DNA of 64,000 bases from Acestrorhynchus altus (taxonomy: Eukaryota; Chordata; Actinopteri; Characiformes; Acestrorhynchidae), in NCBI GenBank assembly GCA_034509495.1, contig CM067524.1, positions 14,829,730 to 14,893,729 on the forward strand, given 5' to 3'. Of the stretch, positions 1 through 11,047 are shown piece by piece (position 1 is the first letter of the stretch; each line of letters opens with the position of its first letter). The notes under the pieces were generated by a model that searched no databases, was not told the DNA's origin, and saw only the letters and a list, made by a program, of their open reading frames with translations. The position numbers were made by a program, and so were the translations under genes.

Positions 1-41
1 AATAATAAAAGGCGTTTATGTCAGTTAAATACGTTACCCTA

Positions 42-187
42 CACTGTAAAAAATGCAAGAACTTTTGGAGGTTCTTCAATTTGAAACCGTACTCTTAAGG
101 TGCTTCCAGGATCCTTCAAGGTTCCTCCACAGTTTCAAATTGAAGAACTGCCAAAAGTTCCTCAAGAATCTTGTTGTTTTTACAGTG
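42..187. mobile_element. Palindromic MITE-like foldback element
   Basis: The two ends are inverted copies. The left arm begins CACTGTAAAAAA and runs through an AAGAACTTTTGGAGG-type motif and TTCAATTTGAAAC. The right arm carries GTTTCAAATTGAAGAAC and ends in TTTTTACAGTG. There is no coding capacity. Arms of about 60 bp round a small centre fit a non-autonomous DNA transposon of a kind common in fish; the superfamily cannot be told from this copy. Confidence 0.65.
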
Positions 188-2109
188 CAGAACAGTTTCT
201 CAACCCTGGTTCAGGGGGTACACTCATCATCAAATCACTGACAAGACCTTTCAGAGATGCAGGGAATGTTTAGATGTGCCTCCAAGACCCGGGTTAAGAA
301 ACACTGTCCTAAAACATTGTGGTGGCTCTTGATAACCTTTACAAAATGTTCACTTACACATCTCATGGTTCTGTAAAAATGGTCCAAGCATGACTTATGG
401 TAATGATGTCATAGTTGTTATGAATGCTGCCCAAGCCCATTCTCTGCTTTGATTACCTCAGAATCTCTTTTATAAGGAGGTTTGATGTAATCAGAGCGAT
501 GAATGTAAGATGGCATGGATAAGGTCAATGCAGGCCTCACATGATGTTCTGCACATGAGAGGCTCACTGAGTGGAGGGCATTAGCAGGGAGACTTCATTC
601 ACTGGTTAAACACAATGAGTTCGCAGGAGAATGGCCTAAATGGCACAATGCCATAAATGGGAATGCATGATCTCATCTGTGCATTGGGCAGACAGGAGTG
701 TTTATGTGGGAATGGCTGAGAAGAGGCAGAGCCATCAGTGCTGGGCACAGAGTCTGAGTCACTTGGTCTCCTCCACGCACATGCATAAACGCCCACACTT
801 GCATGTTTGTTCTCACATTGTGTGCTGCTAAGTATTGTGTCACTCGTTGGTAAAATGACGAGACTAAACATCATGATTGGAAAAGTCCAGCTACAATGTG
901 AAGGAAACAATGTGAGGATGTGGGACATATTCAGCACATTGAAAAGCCCCTGATGAATGAGTTGCTGTAGTTATAGTGGTTCTGTTGTACATCATTTAAC
1001 TGTAACATCTATGATCTAAATTCATTTTTTTTCTTTTACAGAACAATTAAATGTGAATGTAATCTTCATACACTGCGTTTCATTATTTGCAAGGTTATTA
1101 GGGGCCTTTGAGAACTTTAGGGGACTTGTGTTCATGTCAAACCTGTGAACTGACTGCCCCCTGTTGGCAGAGAGCTCTCATTCAGAATGCCAACCCAGTA
1201 TGATGTAAGAAATGCAGCCTACTTGTACAGAAATCTGAGGCAGAAAGGCATCAAGTCATGTCTGAATCACAGTTCAGTAGTCTATCCTTCCATGTTATTG
1301 GCTTCTGATAACACAGCTAAACACTCGTATCTAAAAGCGAGATGCCGATATCTTGGTTCCTACATATTGTTGCCTTCGTGATTTGGTGACAGAAACGTTC
1401 ACTATTAAACTGCCTTCTGAGACAGTGTAGGCAGCAAGGCATCAAGTCAGCTAGCTATTTACAGTTTCAGATGCAGTCCCTAACTGGCAGTAAAAGCACC
1501 ACAGAGCAGAGGGCTTTCTGTACTACCTGCTTGAGGTATATTATAATTATGTGAAAGGGTCTTTGGTCTGTTGAAGGAAATGTTTGATGAAGAAAAGAAA
1601 TCACTGCAGTACTCTCAGCTTACAGTACACTGACAACAGGAATGTAACCAAAATAGGGCCAAACATTTTGAGAACCAAAAATTAGAATTCATAACTGAAA
1701 GTGAAATGTGAAATTTAACTTCCTGGTTATGGATTCTGCTGTTTGGTTTTTAATACGTCTATTTGACACCAAAGAGTTTTTTCTTGCTTTAGTTAGAGTA
1801 ACTCTACTGTCCAGGAAAGGCTTTCTACTAGATTTTGGAGCATTGCTGTGATTGCTGTGACTGCTGTGAATTCCTGTCACAGTCAGCGATAAGAGCAATA
1901 GTTAAGGATATCTCCACTCCACCACATCCCCAACCCCCCAACTTATCCCGGAGGTATTGGATGGAGCGCCAACCTTCCAGCTCAATGCTGGGGGGCTTTA
2001 TAGCCCTCTAGCCCTCATCTGGCATTAGATATGGCACCAATAGGTTTATGTGTATCTGTTCCAGAGATCTATTCTATTGACAATACTTTTCAACAGGGAC
2101 TAGACAAGG

Positions 2110-2134
2110 TGTGTGTGTGTGTGTGTGTGTGTGT
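2110..2134. repeat. (TG)n microsatellite
   Basis: About 12 uninterrupted TG dinucleotides are visible in non-coding DNA. Confidence 0.9.
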
Positions 2135-3635
2135 CTGTGGCAGCAATGGATGCAACATAAAATAGCTGAATGTATTCATTCCACTTTTGCAGACACTGTA
2201 TCTGTTGTTTCCTATAAGCATTCTAATAGAACTGATCGCAAGACTGAAATTATATCTGCCTTCATATTTCATCACACTGAGGACATGAAGTACATACAAG
2301 ATGGGTCTTGTTGTCAGTCTGAAAGAAAAAGGCAAACAGAACTTGTAAACTTTGCTAATAATGGTTTTTTTTTAAACAATAACTGGATTTGAAACAAAAC
2401 ATTCAAAATATGATTTGAGTGTAGACTTTCAACTTTATTTCAAGGGGTTTAGAAAAAATAATACCAATTCAGAAAATACAGACATTGTATCTTTGTGGTG
2501 ATAAAAAAAATATGCAGCACTGTCCAAATACTTTAGACTTACTTGATAAGGTTTGCAAGGTGTTGTGTACAAAAAGCACTCAGAATCATTTTACCTCTCC
2601 ATCCCTTAGAATGAATCAGGCTGTTTTTGTTACTATGCTAAATGAGCTCCTTCTGATTGGAGGGTTTGTATTATATCAAAAATGTGGGTCTGCACGGACA
2701 TGAAGTTACTTCTCAATACACTAAATTAGAAAACAGCTGTTTTGCAGCTTAGTTTTTATTTGTGGACTATAACTTATGCAAAATCACAATTTTAAGTTAT
2801 TCTGGAGGCAGAACAAATGCAATTGGTTTAAAGATTATCCAGTTAAAATAACCAGTAGATAGAGCTTTAGAAACATGTGTCTGCTGTACAGAACTTTAAA
2901 TGTGGATGAAAAGTGTGCAATTCAGTTAAACATTTTTTAAGAATGTTTTTAAGAATTTAACACATTTAAGAATGGTGTGGATTTCTCAGAACATCGACTG
3001 GAAAACTAGCCAGAGCATGCCAGCACAGAGAGGACCATGACGTTGTGGTTGTTACATCAGTGACAAGCAGTAAAAAAAAAAAAGATTGCATAGAAGCTGT
3101 GGAATGCTGCCTTAGAAGCAAGCTGGATAGTTTTCCAGGCAGATTTCTGAGATGAAGTTCATATGAAATTCATTTCTTTAGAAAAAACGACAAAATCTCA
3201 AAGCACCTGAGGAGCTTTCTAAGGAGGTTTCTAAAGCTGAATTGGTCATTCTCTTAATCAATAGCATTTGTACTGCCTCAGAGGAAGCACTGCCTTCAGA
3301 ACTGCTTCGAGTAGTGAATTTGCGCAATGTATTCACTCCCCTGTCCTTATAGTCCACCTCGTGTACATTGTTGTGAAAGACAGGTCACATACAAACACTT
3401 ATTTTAGAAAAATGGGAATTATAAATAATATTGTTATTAAAGGCCCTTTAAAAGCTGGATTGTACAGAAAACAAATAATGCTCCCATAACTTATTGATAG
3501 ATTTTAAATGGCAAGTCCCTCTCCTGATGTAAAAGCAGCACACTTAAACAAACCCAAAAACCAATTTAGCCTCTCTCCACTTTGCCACATTAATCCTTGA
3601 TAAAGCTTGTTTGCCCATTTTCAAAGAGATACATT

Positions 3636-3641
3636 TTTATT
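3636..3641 (-). promoter_or_regulatory. AATAAA overlapping the KCNK7-like stop codon
   Basis: On the minus strand the final GAA TAA AAA contains AATAAA, so the hexamer shares bases with the stop codon (TAA at 3637-3639). If used, the 3' UTR would be only a few tens of bases. Other AATAAA hexamers lie further downstream, for example near 2434 and 2755, so actual use is unknown. Confidence 0.4.
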
Positions 3642-4444
3642 CAAGTTTGTCATTTTGGTTAGGTGGATCAGAGTGAGCCTCTGAATGGACCGTAAGAGAA
3701 GTCGTCTTCTTAAAGCTTGCTGCAGGTGGTTTTCCCAGTGTAAATGTTTCCTCCACCGATGGAGATGTAGCAGGGATGGGGTGTGAGATGGTGGAGATAG
3801 GCAGTGTGTATTTGGGTTCCTCTGAGCTCACCTGTGCTCCTGAGTCTCCAGTGAGCACAAGCTCATCAAGGCCAACTCCCATCAGCTCACTCATTCGAGG
3901 CCCAACAAAGAGATGCACCAAAGCCTGCACATGCTGCAGCTGCCAGAAGCTCTCTGCAACCACCAGCAGGACGACCAGCCCCAGCACCAAGTAACCTATG
4001 AAAAAATGTCACATTTTTAGTAAAGAGCTTTAGTGTTTTTCAGATTATAATGTGAAATATGTATTCAATTAAATCAAAATCAACACACAAAAATTGAGCC
4101 ATGCCAGGAACTGCACAGGAAAATCTTTCAGACATGGTTTGAGGCAAGAGTGCAATCATTTAGGCATCAGCGGCAATAAGCCTACATGTTAGTGACATTA
4201 GCCTTTGATAAACTTTGATTGCTGTCTTAACTCTGTCTTTCTTTCGTCTTTACATTCTGATAAAATCAACCATGTTTAATGTTACATGTTTTCAGCAGGA
4301 AAGTGCTTCAAGGAACATATCTGGCAGCTAAATTAAAAAGGAAGCGATAACTGTAACGTGTCCTTGGCTATTCTGAAAGGCTAGTGTAACTTTACATTAT
4401 TTTATAATGTAAAAATTTTCAATAATGTAAATTATGTATATTAT

Positions 4445-4486
<42 letters not shown>

Positions 4487-4862
4487 GCNNNNNNNNNNNN
4501 NNNNNNNNNNNNNNNNNNNNNNNNNNNNNNNNNNNNNNNNNNNNNNNNNNNNNNNNNNNNNNNNNNNNNNNNNNNNNNNNNNNNNNNNNNNNNNNNNNNN
4601 NNNNNNNNNNNNNNNNNNNNNNNNNNNNNNNNNNNNNNNNNNNNNNNNNNNNNNNNNNNNNNNNNNNNNNNNNNNNNNNNNNNNNNNNNNNNNNNNNNNN
4701 NNNNNNNNNNNNNNNNNNNNNNNNNNNNNNNNNNNNNNNNNNNNNNNNNNNNNNNNNNNNNNNNNNNNNNNNNNNNNNNNNNNNNNNNNNNNNNNNNNNN
4801 NNNNNNNNNNNNNNNNNNNNNNNNNNNNNNNNNNNNNNNNNNNNNNNNNNNNNNNNNNNNNN

Positions 4863-4901
<39 letters not shown>

Positions 4902-7900
4902 GGGAAAATAAGTATTTAGTCAGTCACCAATTGTACAAGTTCTCCCACTTAAAAAGATGAGAGAGGCCGTTAATTGACATCATAGGTAGACCTCAACTAT
5001 GAGAGACAAAATGTGAAAAAAAAATTGAGAAAATCATTTTGTCTGACTTTTAAAGAATTTATTTGCAAATAATGGTGGAAAATAAGTATTTGGTCAATAA
5101 CAAAAGTTCATCTCAGTACTTTGTTGTATATCCTCTGTTGGCAATGACAGAGGTCAAACATTCTCTGTAAGTCTTCACAAGTTTGGCACACACTGTTGCT
5201 GGTATGTTGGCCCATTCCTCCATGCAGATCTCCTCTAGAGCAGTGATGTTTTGGGGCTGTCGGCGGGCAACACGAACTTTTAACTCCCTCCAAAGGTTTT
5301 CGATGGGGTTGAGATCGGGAGACTGGCTAGGCCACTCCAGGACTTTGAAATGTTTCTTACGAAGCCACTCCTTTGTTGCCCTGGCAGTGTGCTTAGGATC
5401 ATTGTCATGCTGAAAGACCCAGCCACATTTCATCTTCATTGCCCTTGCTGATGGAAGGAGGTTTGCACCCAAAATCTCACAATACATGGCCCCATTCATT
5501 CTTTCATGTACACGGACCAGTCGTCCTGGTCCCTTTGCAGAGAAACAGCCCCAAAGCATGATGTTGCCACCCCCATGCTTCACAGTTGGTATGGTGTTCT
5601 TTGGATGCAACTCCGCATTCACTGTCCTCCAAACACGACGAGTTGTGTTTTTACCAAATAGTTCTACTTTGGTTTCATCTGACCATATGACATTCTCCCA
5701 ATACTCTTCTGGAACATTCAAATGCTCTCTAGCAAACTTCAGACGTGCCTGGATATGGACTGGCTTAAGCAGGGGGACACGTCTGGCACTGCAAGATCTG
5801 AGTCCCTGGCGTCGTAGTGTGTTGCTGATGGTAGCCTTTGTAACGTTGGTCCCAGCTTTCTGCAGGTCATTCACTAGATCCCCCCTTGTGGTTCTGGGAT
5901 TTTTCCTCACCGTTCTTGTGATCATTTTGACCCCACGGGCTGAGATCTTGCGTGGAGCCCCAGATCGAGGGAGATTAGTAGTGGTCTTGTAGGTCTTCCA
6001 TTTTCTAATTATTGCTCCCACAGTAGATTTCTTCACACCAAGCTGCTTGCCTATTGCAGATTCAGTCTTCCCAGCCTGGTGCAGGTCTACAATTCTGTTT
6101 CTGGTGTCCTCCGACAGCTCTTTCGTCTTCACCATAGTGGAGTTTGGAGTGTGACTGTTTGAGGTTGTGGGCAGGTGTCTTTTATACTGTTAACGACTTC
6201 AAACAGGTACCATTAATACAGGTAATGAGTGGGGGAAAGAGGAGCCTCTTAAAAAAGAAGTTACAGGTCTGTGACAGCCAGAAATCTTGCTTGTTTGTAG
6301 GTGACCAAATATTTATTTTCCACCATTATTTGCAAATAAATTCTTTAAAAGTCAGACAAAATTATTTTCTCAATTTTTTTTTCACATTTTGTCTCTCATA
6401 GTTGAGGTCTACCTATGATGTCAATTACAGGCCTCTCTCATCTTTTTAAGTGGGAGAACTTGCACAAAAAGCTCAAGTTTGTTTGAATTTATGTTGCAAA
6501 AATAATCCGTATTCATTTTCTTTCTCTCTTAAAACTAAACATACTGGTTTTGTTACTGTCCTGCACGGTGCCTCAAAAAGCAGAGTTGAAACACTCTGGG
6601 TGGGGCAAATCTGTGGTAGTATAAATAGGTGGAGACATTTGCAACACTGCTTCCATATATGACTATGAGGTCTGGGGAGTGAAGGGTGCATAGCTCAAAC
6701 TCATTTCAGTAAAAAATTCCATAATAGAGGCCCTTTAAAGCATCCCTGGCAACTCCTCCTGAACCCAAGAGTGGGTTAAACTGTATATAACTCACAGGAA
6801 GTTGCAAACTCCAGCCCCTGTCGTGCTGCCTGACTGTGTGTCCTCCCAGGTAGATAATCTCCTAACCCAATGGTGCTAAGAGAGATGAAGCAGTAATACA
6901 GCGACTCCAGGAAACTCCAGTCTCGCTCCAGCAGGGAGAGGGCAATGGCTGGCAGTATGAAGAACAGTGTCGCTGTGCACACTGCTAGCACCACACAGTA
7001 CAGCAGTGCAGCTCTGTTGTGGGACAGACCCCAGTAGAGCTGAAGGTGGCGTATGGGAGCATGGGTCACCCTGGGCAGCAATGCATGGGTGAGACAGGAG
7101 AGCAGGAGGAGAGTGAGGGGAATGCCCACCAGACAGTAAAGGATACAGAACACACGGCCTTCGTCCGACAGTGGAATGGTGGTGCCATAACCTGTGAACA
7201 CACAGCAGAGTAGTGAACACTTCATATAACCTAATGGCCTAATGGTCACTGTCTTCTGATAAGGACCATATATGAACACCTTGTAGCCAGGGTGCACAAC
7301 TCCAGTCCTGGAGGGCCAGCACAGATTTATATTTGCTCCACTTTTAGGGGTGTTTTACGGGCAGCTGACAAACATTACGGAACACCACCCTGTTCAGGAC
7401 TGGAGGTGCACATCCCTGTTGTAGGCCATCAAAGGACCACCATCAGATCAAATTAACATAAATGGATTAGATATTTATTGTCTGTTCCAGAAAACTGTTT
7501 TGGGGGATTATTTGTGTGGTGGTACTGGAGTGCAGGGGTGGCTCATTGCTGGATCTGCATCTCATTGCTGGACCTGCATCTCCTGAATGAACACTGTTGG
7601 ATCAGTGAGCAGATCTTAAAGAATACTATGTTTAGAATCTCTTATAGAGGCTCCTGATATTGATCCTCTTGATTTTTTCTTATTCAATTTTGTTTGTTTA
7701 TTATTTTTATATATAAGACATATAAACAGTTATAATACAGCAGAGCATTCTGAAGTTCATCTCACCTTCTCATTTAGAACTCATATTAGTTGTTGCATAC
7801 ACCAAAAATGTGTTCTGTCTTTAGGAATGTTTTGGGATACAGAGTGAATGTTAGATCAGATTAGCTATATTTTTAATGGTTTAGTGCATTAAAAATGAAG

Positions 7901-10900
7901 GATATCTAATTCTTTGAGAAGATAGCCCATTACTGTGCAGCCCAGTCAGTGTAAACAATACAAATTAGAAGTAATTCTGGAGCATTTCTATTAGTCCATT
8001 CATCATGAAATTGCTGAAATTGGTCCAATGTACAGAACAACTGCCAGGTTCATATTATGTCATAAAGTTAAAAATGCAAATACAAAGAAGTGGTACGCCA
8101 GATGACCTCAGACACTTTGCTACTTGAAATAAAATACAAATACATGAGGTTGGACAATGAAACTGAAACACCTGAAACACTAATTTATTAGTATGGTGAA
8201 CTAGGGCCTCCTTTTGTGGCCAATACAGCGTTAATTCTCGTTACAACATTTTTGGATACAATCCGGGTTAGCACCCAAACATCCCTTTCAGACAGCTTCC
8301 TCTTGCGTCCACAGTTAATCCTGTTGGATGTGGTTCGTCCTTCTTGGTGGTGCTGACATTACCCTGGATACCGTGGCTCTTGATACATCACAAAGACTTG
8401 CTGTCTTGGTCACAGATGCGCCAGCAAGACGTGCACCAACAATTTGTCCTCTTTTGAACTCTGGTATGTCACCCATAATATTGTGTGCATTGCAATATTT
8501 TGAGATACAAAACTGTGCTCTTACCTGCTAATTGAACCTTCACACTCTGCTCTTACTGGTGCAATGTGCAATTAATGAAGATTACCAGACGGGTCCAATT
8601 TAGCCATGAAACCTCCCACACTAAAATGACAGGTGTTTCAGTTTCATTGTCTAACCCCTGTAGATCCTTTCCCTTTTTCAACTGTAGTTTTCATAACATT
8701 ACATTTGTTTGTGTTCAGTGCTTCACCCATTAAGCCCTAACTGTGTGTGGCACATGTTCCTGTGAAATGACTTGAAGGCAATGAAACTTGCAAGCTTTAG
8801 TTCGATTGTGGGTGGTAAGTGGTCTGAAAAGTTGGAGAACCACTGCTGTTTCATGCTGGTTTCGTTGGTCAACTTTTGCTTTTGCATGTTATTTCTCAAT
8901 CATGTATCACAAGATTATGAAATATAATGTTCATAAATCAATTTATTTGGTTTGTCATTGCATGCAATACCTTATCAAAGTAAGAGTGTGTACATATGTT
9001 AAAACATATACAAAACACACCTGACAAGCAGTGACTCTGAAATTGGTCTCAAACTATATGTTTATATAGTTTATATGGATAATAATGTTTGGGACAAACA
9101 CTCACAAACACCTATAATCTGATGTTTGTGATCAGTTGTGTAATTTTATATGATGTTTTAAGTTTTTTATTCATTTAGGTCATTTTTTAAGTCATTTAGG
9201 GTTAAGGTATCCAGTGGAAACAGAACTAGTATGCAAACAATTAAAGGGAATAAGCAGACAGGAAAATGTTTACAGTAAATCTATTAACACCAACATGTTG
9301 ATGTTCACAACATGTTCATACCTTAACTGTAAACTGGTGACCATCACAGTCAAAATTAGGCCTGGGTGATATTTCAATTTTTAAATTGATTTGGGGATAT
9401 GAACAGTGCAGAATGTGATATGGGCTGAAGAGATGTTTCTGTTTTAATCTTGTGGAAAACCTTTTTTCTGCTTCCTGGCTCCCCCCACTGCTCTCTTCTG
9501 CCCCCACCTGTGTTCTTACATACCATGGAGGGGGCATTAGACTGAGCAGAAATGAAGATCAAATTTATGTTTAAATATAGTTAAAGAGATAAAGGATTTC
9601 ATGGGGTGTCCTAATGTTTTAACTTTGTATTTTTCACATCATATATTGTTTTGCATGTCGCCCTTCAGCTACAATAGGTTAGGATATGAATTTTTTTAAT
9701 CACCCAGCCCAAAATAAACTGTTTACTGCATAGTAAAACTATTGACAAAGTTTACAATTCAACTGCTAAACTTCATAGTAAATCAATCAACCAAGTGTAG
9801 ATCACAGAATAAATTTGTGATCAAATTGTGTCCAAATTACCATCAAAATCAACTGTGAAATCTCATATTAAAACTCAAGCAATTCGTCTTTTTCTATATA
9901 TTTTCTCTATATTTTTCTTGGGAAAGCTTTCAAACACCTTTGGAAACTGAAGCCTGGCATCATAACTATCTTGTGGACAAACGAAATTCTCAGAAATAAT
10001 AGTGATAAACAAGAGTGTCATTTTAAGACCATTTTATGTCACTAATATGAAAAGAAACAGTTCACAAATGCAAGTTTTAAGCTGCAACAAATGTTAAATT
10101 ATTAAGAATATTCAGACATTGGAATCTGAATACAATAAAGGAAGATGAATCCAGTCTGGGAGAAGTTTGGGAGAAGGTCATAATTTTGCTACATATTTCA
10201 AATGGACCAGGTTGAGGCTTTCTATCAGCCTACCCACCCAACACCCACACATGGGGCTCACATGGGTGGAACCTAGGTTTCAGGTGAGCATGGGCTCTGA
10301 GTGGGTTTGTACACGGTGCTGTTACTACGGACCAATTTACATGGACATCATTTTAGCCCATCTTAAATCTCACAGGGGTAACATCTAGGTCCCATGTGCA
10401 GTGTAACCCAGATGGGACCCATGTTCAACCCCTCCTGGTCCCATCAGGAATGCTGGTGGACATCCATATGTGGTGCTAACATGGATCCCATGGGCAAAAC
10501 ATACTGGTTCCCAGCTGGGATACCCAAACAGGCCCCACATGGTCATGTTATCTGCGTATCCTGGAAAGAACAGTCAGCCCAGAGTCTCACAAAATATTTC
10601 ACAAAGCCGGATTAATCCTAACTCCAGACAAGTCGAGCCTGTTCAATATGGATATGTAAAGACATTCCTGCTGGCCCAGACATCAGTGTTTTTAGGTTAA
10701 ACTATTTGAGGGTCACCTGTCGTTGTGAGGAAAGTAGTGACGAAAAATAGAGATGAAGTGAAGTCAAAGTTGTATTCTTCATCTTCTCCCTCAGAGACGC
10801 CTTGCTTTCCAGCAGACAGAACCACCTTCAGCAGCTCGTCCAGGCTGCTTTCCTCCACACACGGGTGATCTTCCAGAAACCCTGCTCGAAGCCCTCGCAC

Positions 10901-11047
10901 CTCAGACACAAGCGAGTTCTCCTCAGGCTGCTCCAACACCATGAACACAGCTCCACCAACAAGGATGAAGAGGACATAGGCGATGATCAGAAAGAGGAAA
11001 GCATAGCTACGACAAAAGATCAGCACTGACTCCACTCTCTGAGCCAT
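3637..11047 (-). CDS. kcnk7: Two-pore-domain potassium channel, TWIK type, KCNK7-like (3 coding exons)
   Basis: Coding exons are 11047-10717, 7191-6796 and 3995-3637, giving 361 aa. Both introns are phase 1 with GT-AG ends (donors GTGACC and GTGAGT). The start is the only upstream ATG of the first hydrophobic exon. M1 is about residues 12-35, followed by an extracellular cap with Cys63, at the place where TWIK dimers form a disulphide. Pore 1 has TTGYG at residues 109-113. M2 and M3 follow, pore 2 has TIGLGD at 217-222, M4 is about 243-258, and the hydrophilic tail has about 100 residues. Exon layout and topology are those of K2P channels, which pass background K+ current at membranes. KCNK7 is preferred over KCNK6 because of the NRAALLYCV segment and a C-terminal LDELVL resembling mammalian KCNK7 (from memory). 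Unlike mammalian KCNK7, filter 2 is intact. The family is near certain; the member is not. A Tc1 element lies in intron 2 and several MITEs in intron 1. Confidence 0.85.
4441..4898. repeat. (TA)n microsatellite split by an assembly gap
   Basis: Pure TA repeats flank a run of N from 4489 to 4862. The gap length (374) may be nominal. The array sits in intron 2 of the channel gene and directly abuts the left end of a Tc1 element, which fits TA target-site preference. Confidence 0.9.
4896..6466 (-). mobile_element. Tc1/mariner element with intact transposase and one truncated end
   Basis: Long inverted repeats of about 200 bp flank the transposase. Left and right share TGCAAATAATGGTGGAAAATA, the AAAGAATTTATTTGCAAATA block, a CTCAACTATGAGAGACAAAA block and CATCTTTTTAAGTGGGAGAAC in inverse orientation. 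The left end begins at (TA)n-GTGGGGAAAATAAG. The right repeat stops at GAGAACTTGCACAA and lacks the terminal 30 or so bases seen at the left. The copy looks young by its open coding frame, but the missing outer right end should prevent normal mobilisation in cis. It lies in intron 2 of the channel gene, in the same transcriptional direction. Confidence 0.9.
5113..6135 (-). CDS. Tc1-family transposase, full length and uninterrupted
   Basis: This is a single 340-residue frame with no stop or frameshift, the usual length for fish Tc1 transposases such as Sleeping Beauty. The N-terminus (about 1-110) has the paired-like helix-turn-helix regions ([20 protein letters not shown] and [14 protein letters not shown]) with a PRSGAPRK linker in the place of the usual GRPR AT-hook. 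The catalytic triad is visible as D153 (WSDET), D244 (FQHDNDPKH) and E279 ([10 protein letters not shown]), with 34 residues between the last two (DD34E). A glycine-rich [11 protein letters not shown] box is at about 187-197. The enzyme cuts at the terminal repeats and inserts at TA. The ATG is followed by VKTKEL, the standard start of the family. The intact frame suggests recent amplification; activity is inferred only. Confidence 0.93.
   Translation of the reverse strand: MVKTKELSEDTRNRIVDLHQAGKTESAIGKQLGVKKSTVGAIIRKWKTYKTTTNLPRSGAPRKISARGVKMITRTVRKNPRTTRGDLVNDLQKAGTNVTKATISNTLRRQGLRSCSARRVPLLKPVHIQARLKFAREHLNVPEEYWENVIWSDETKVELFGKNTTRRVWRTVNAELHPKNTIPTVKHGGGNIMLWGCFSAKGPGRLVRVHERMNGAMYCEILGANLLPSARAMKMKCGWVFQHDNDPKHTARATKEWLRKKHFKVLEWPSQSPDLNPIENLWRELKVRVARRQPQNITALEEICMEEWANIPATVCAKLVKTYRECLTSVIANRGYTTKY
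7288..7418. mobile_element. Short foldback MITE in KCNK7-like intron 1
   Basis: The left end CAGGGTGCACAACTCCAGTC matches the inverse of the right end GACTGGAGGTGCACATCCCTG. The element is about 130 bp with no coding capacity, and it starts about 100 bp upstream of exon 2 in transcript direction. The CCAGTCCTGGAGG core is typical of hAT-like MITEs in fish. Confidence 0.65.
8141..8662 (-). mobile_element. Degenerate Tc1/mariner-like element (family A, copy 1) with both terminal repeats
   Basis: The terminal repeats are inverse copies: the left reads GACAATGAAACTGAAACACC and the right reads GGTGTTTCAGTTTCATTGTC, ending CCCCTGTA. The minus strand carries a broken N-terminal transposase: [18 protein letters not shown] and [11 protein letters not shown], then after a stop [20 protein letters not shown]. 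This is the helix-turn-helix portion of a Tc1/mariner protein; no catalytic domain remains. The element is a non-autonomous, internally deleted copy in intron 1 of the channel gene. A second copy lies at 55249-55624. Confidence 0.8.
9358..9712. mobile_element. hAT-like MITE with short terminal repeats
   Basis: The element opens with GGCCTGGGTGATAT and closes with ATCACCCAGCCC, which are imperfect inverses. It is about 355 bp, AT-rich inside and has no transposase. It sits in intron 1 of the channel gene. Confidence 0.5.
10200..10570. repeat. Degenerate CATGGG-rich dispersed repeat
   Basis: The segment is built of imperfect motifs such as CACATGGGGCTCACATGGG, CATGGATCCCATGGGC and GGTTCCCAGCTGGGATACCC. 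A diverged relative is at about 18150-18320 in TAF6L, sharing CACATGGGGCTCACA, ATGGAACCCATGGAT and TTGGTTCCCAG. It is likely a short tandem-type dispersed repeat; open frames across it are not genes. Confidence 0.5.

Larger units (their letters stand above)
1..3636. other. Gene-free flank downstream of the KCNK7-like gene
   Basis: No coding exon is recognisable on either strand; open frames here are short and match no family I know. The stretch is AT-rich and holds a palindromic MITE near its left end, a short TG microsatellite at about 2110-2134 and a run of A at about 3072. It is probably intergenic DNA beyond the 3' end of the channel gene. Confidence 0.6.

Noticed and set aside
5486..5992. 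168-codon plus-strand open frame
   Set aside because: It is the reverse complement of the intact Tc1 transposase.
8328..8531. Plus-strand open frame repeated at 55334-55534
   Set aside because: Both are antisense to the transposase remnant of a Tc1/mariner-like repeat.
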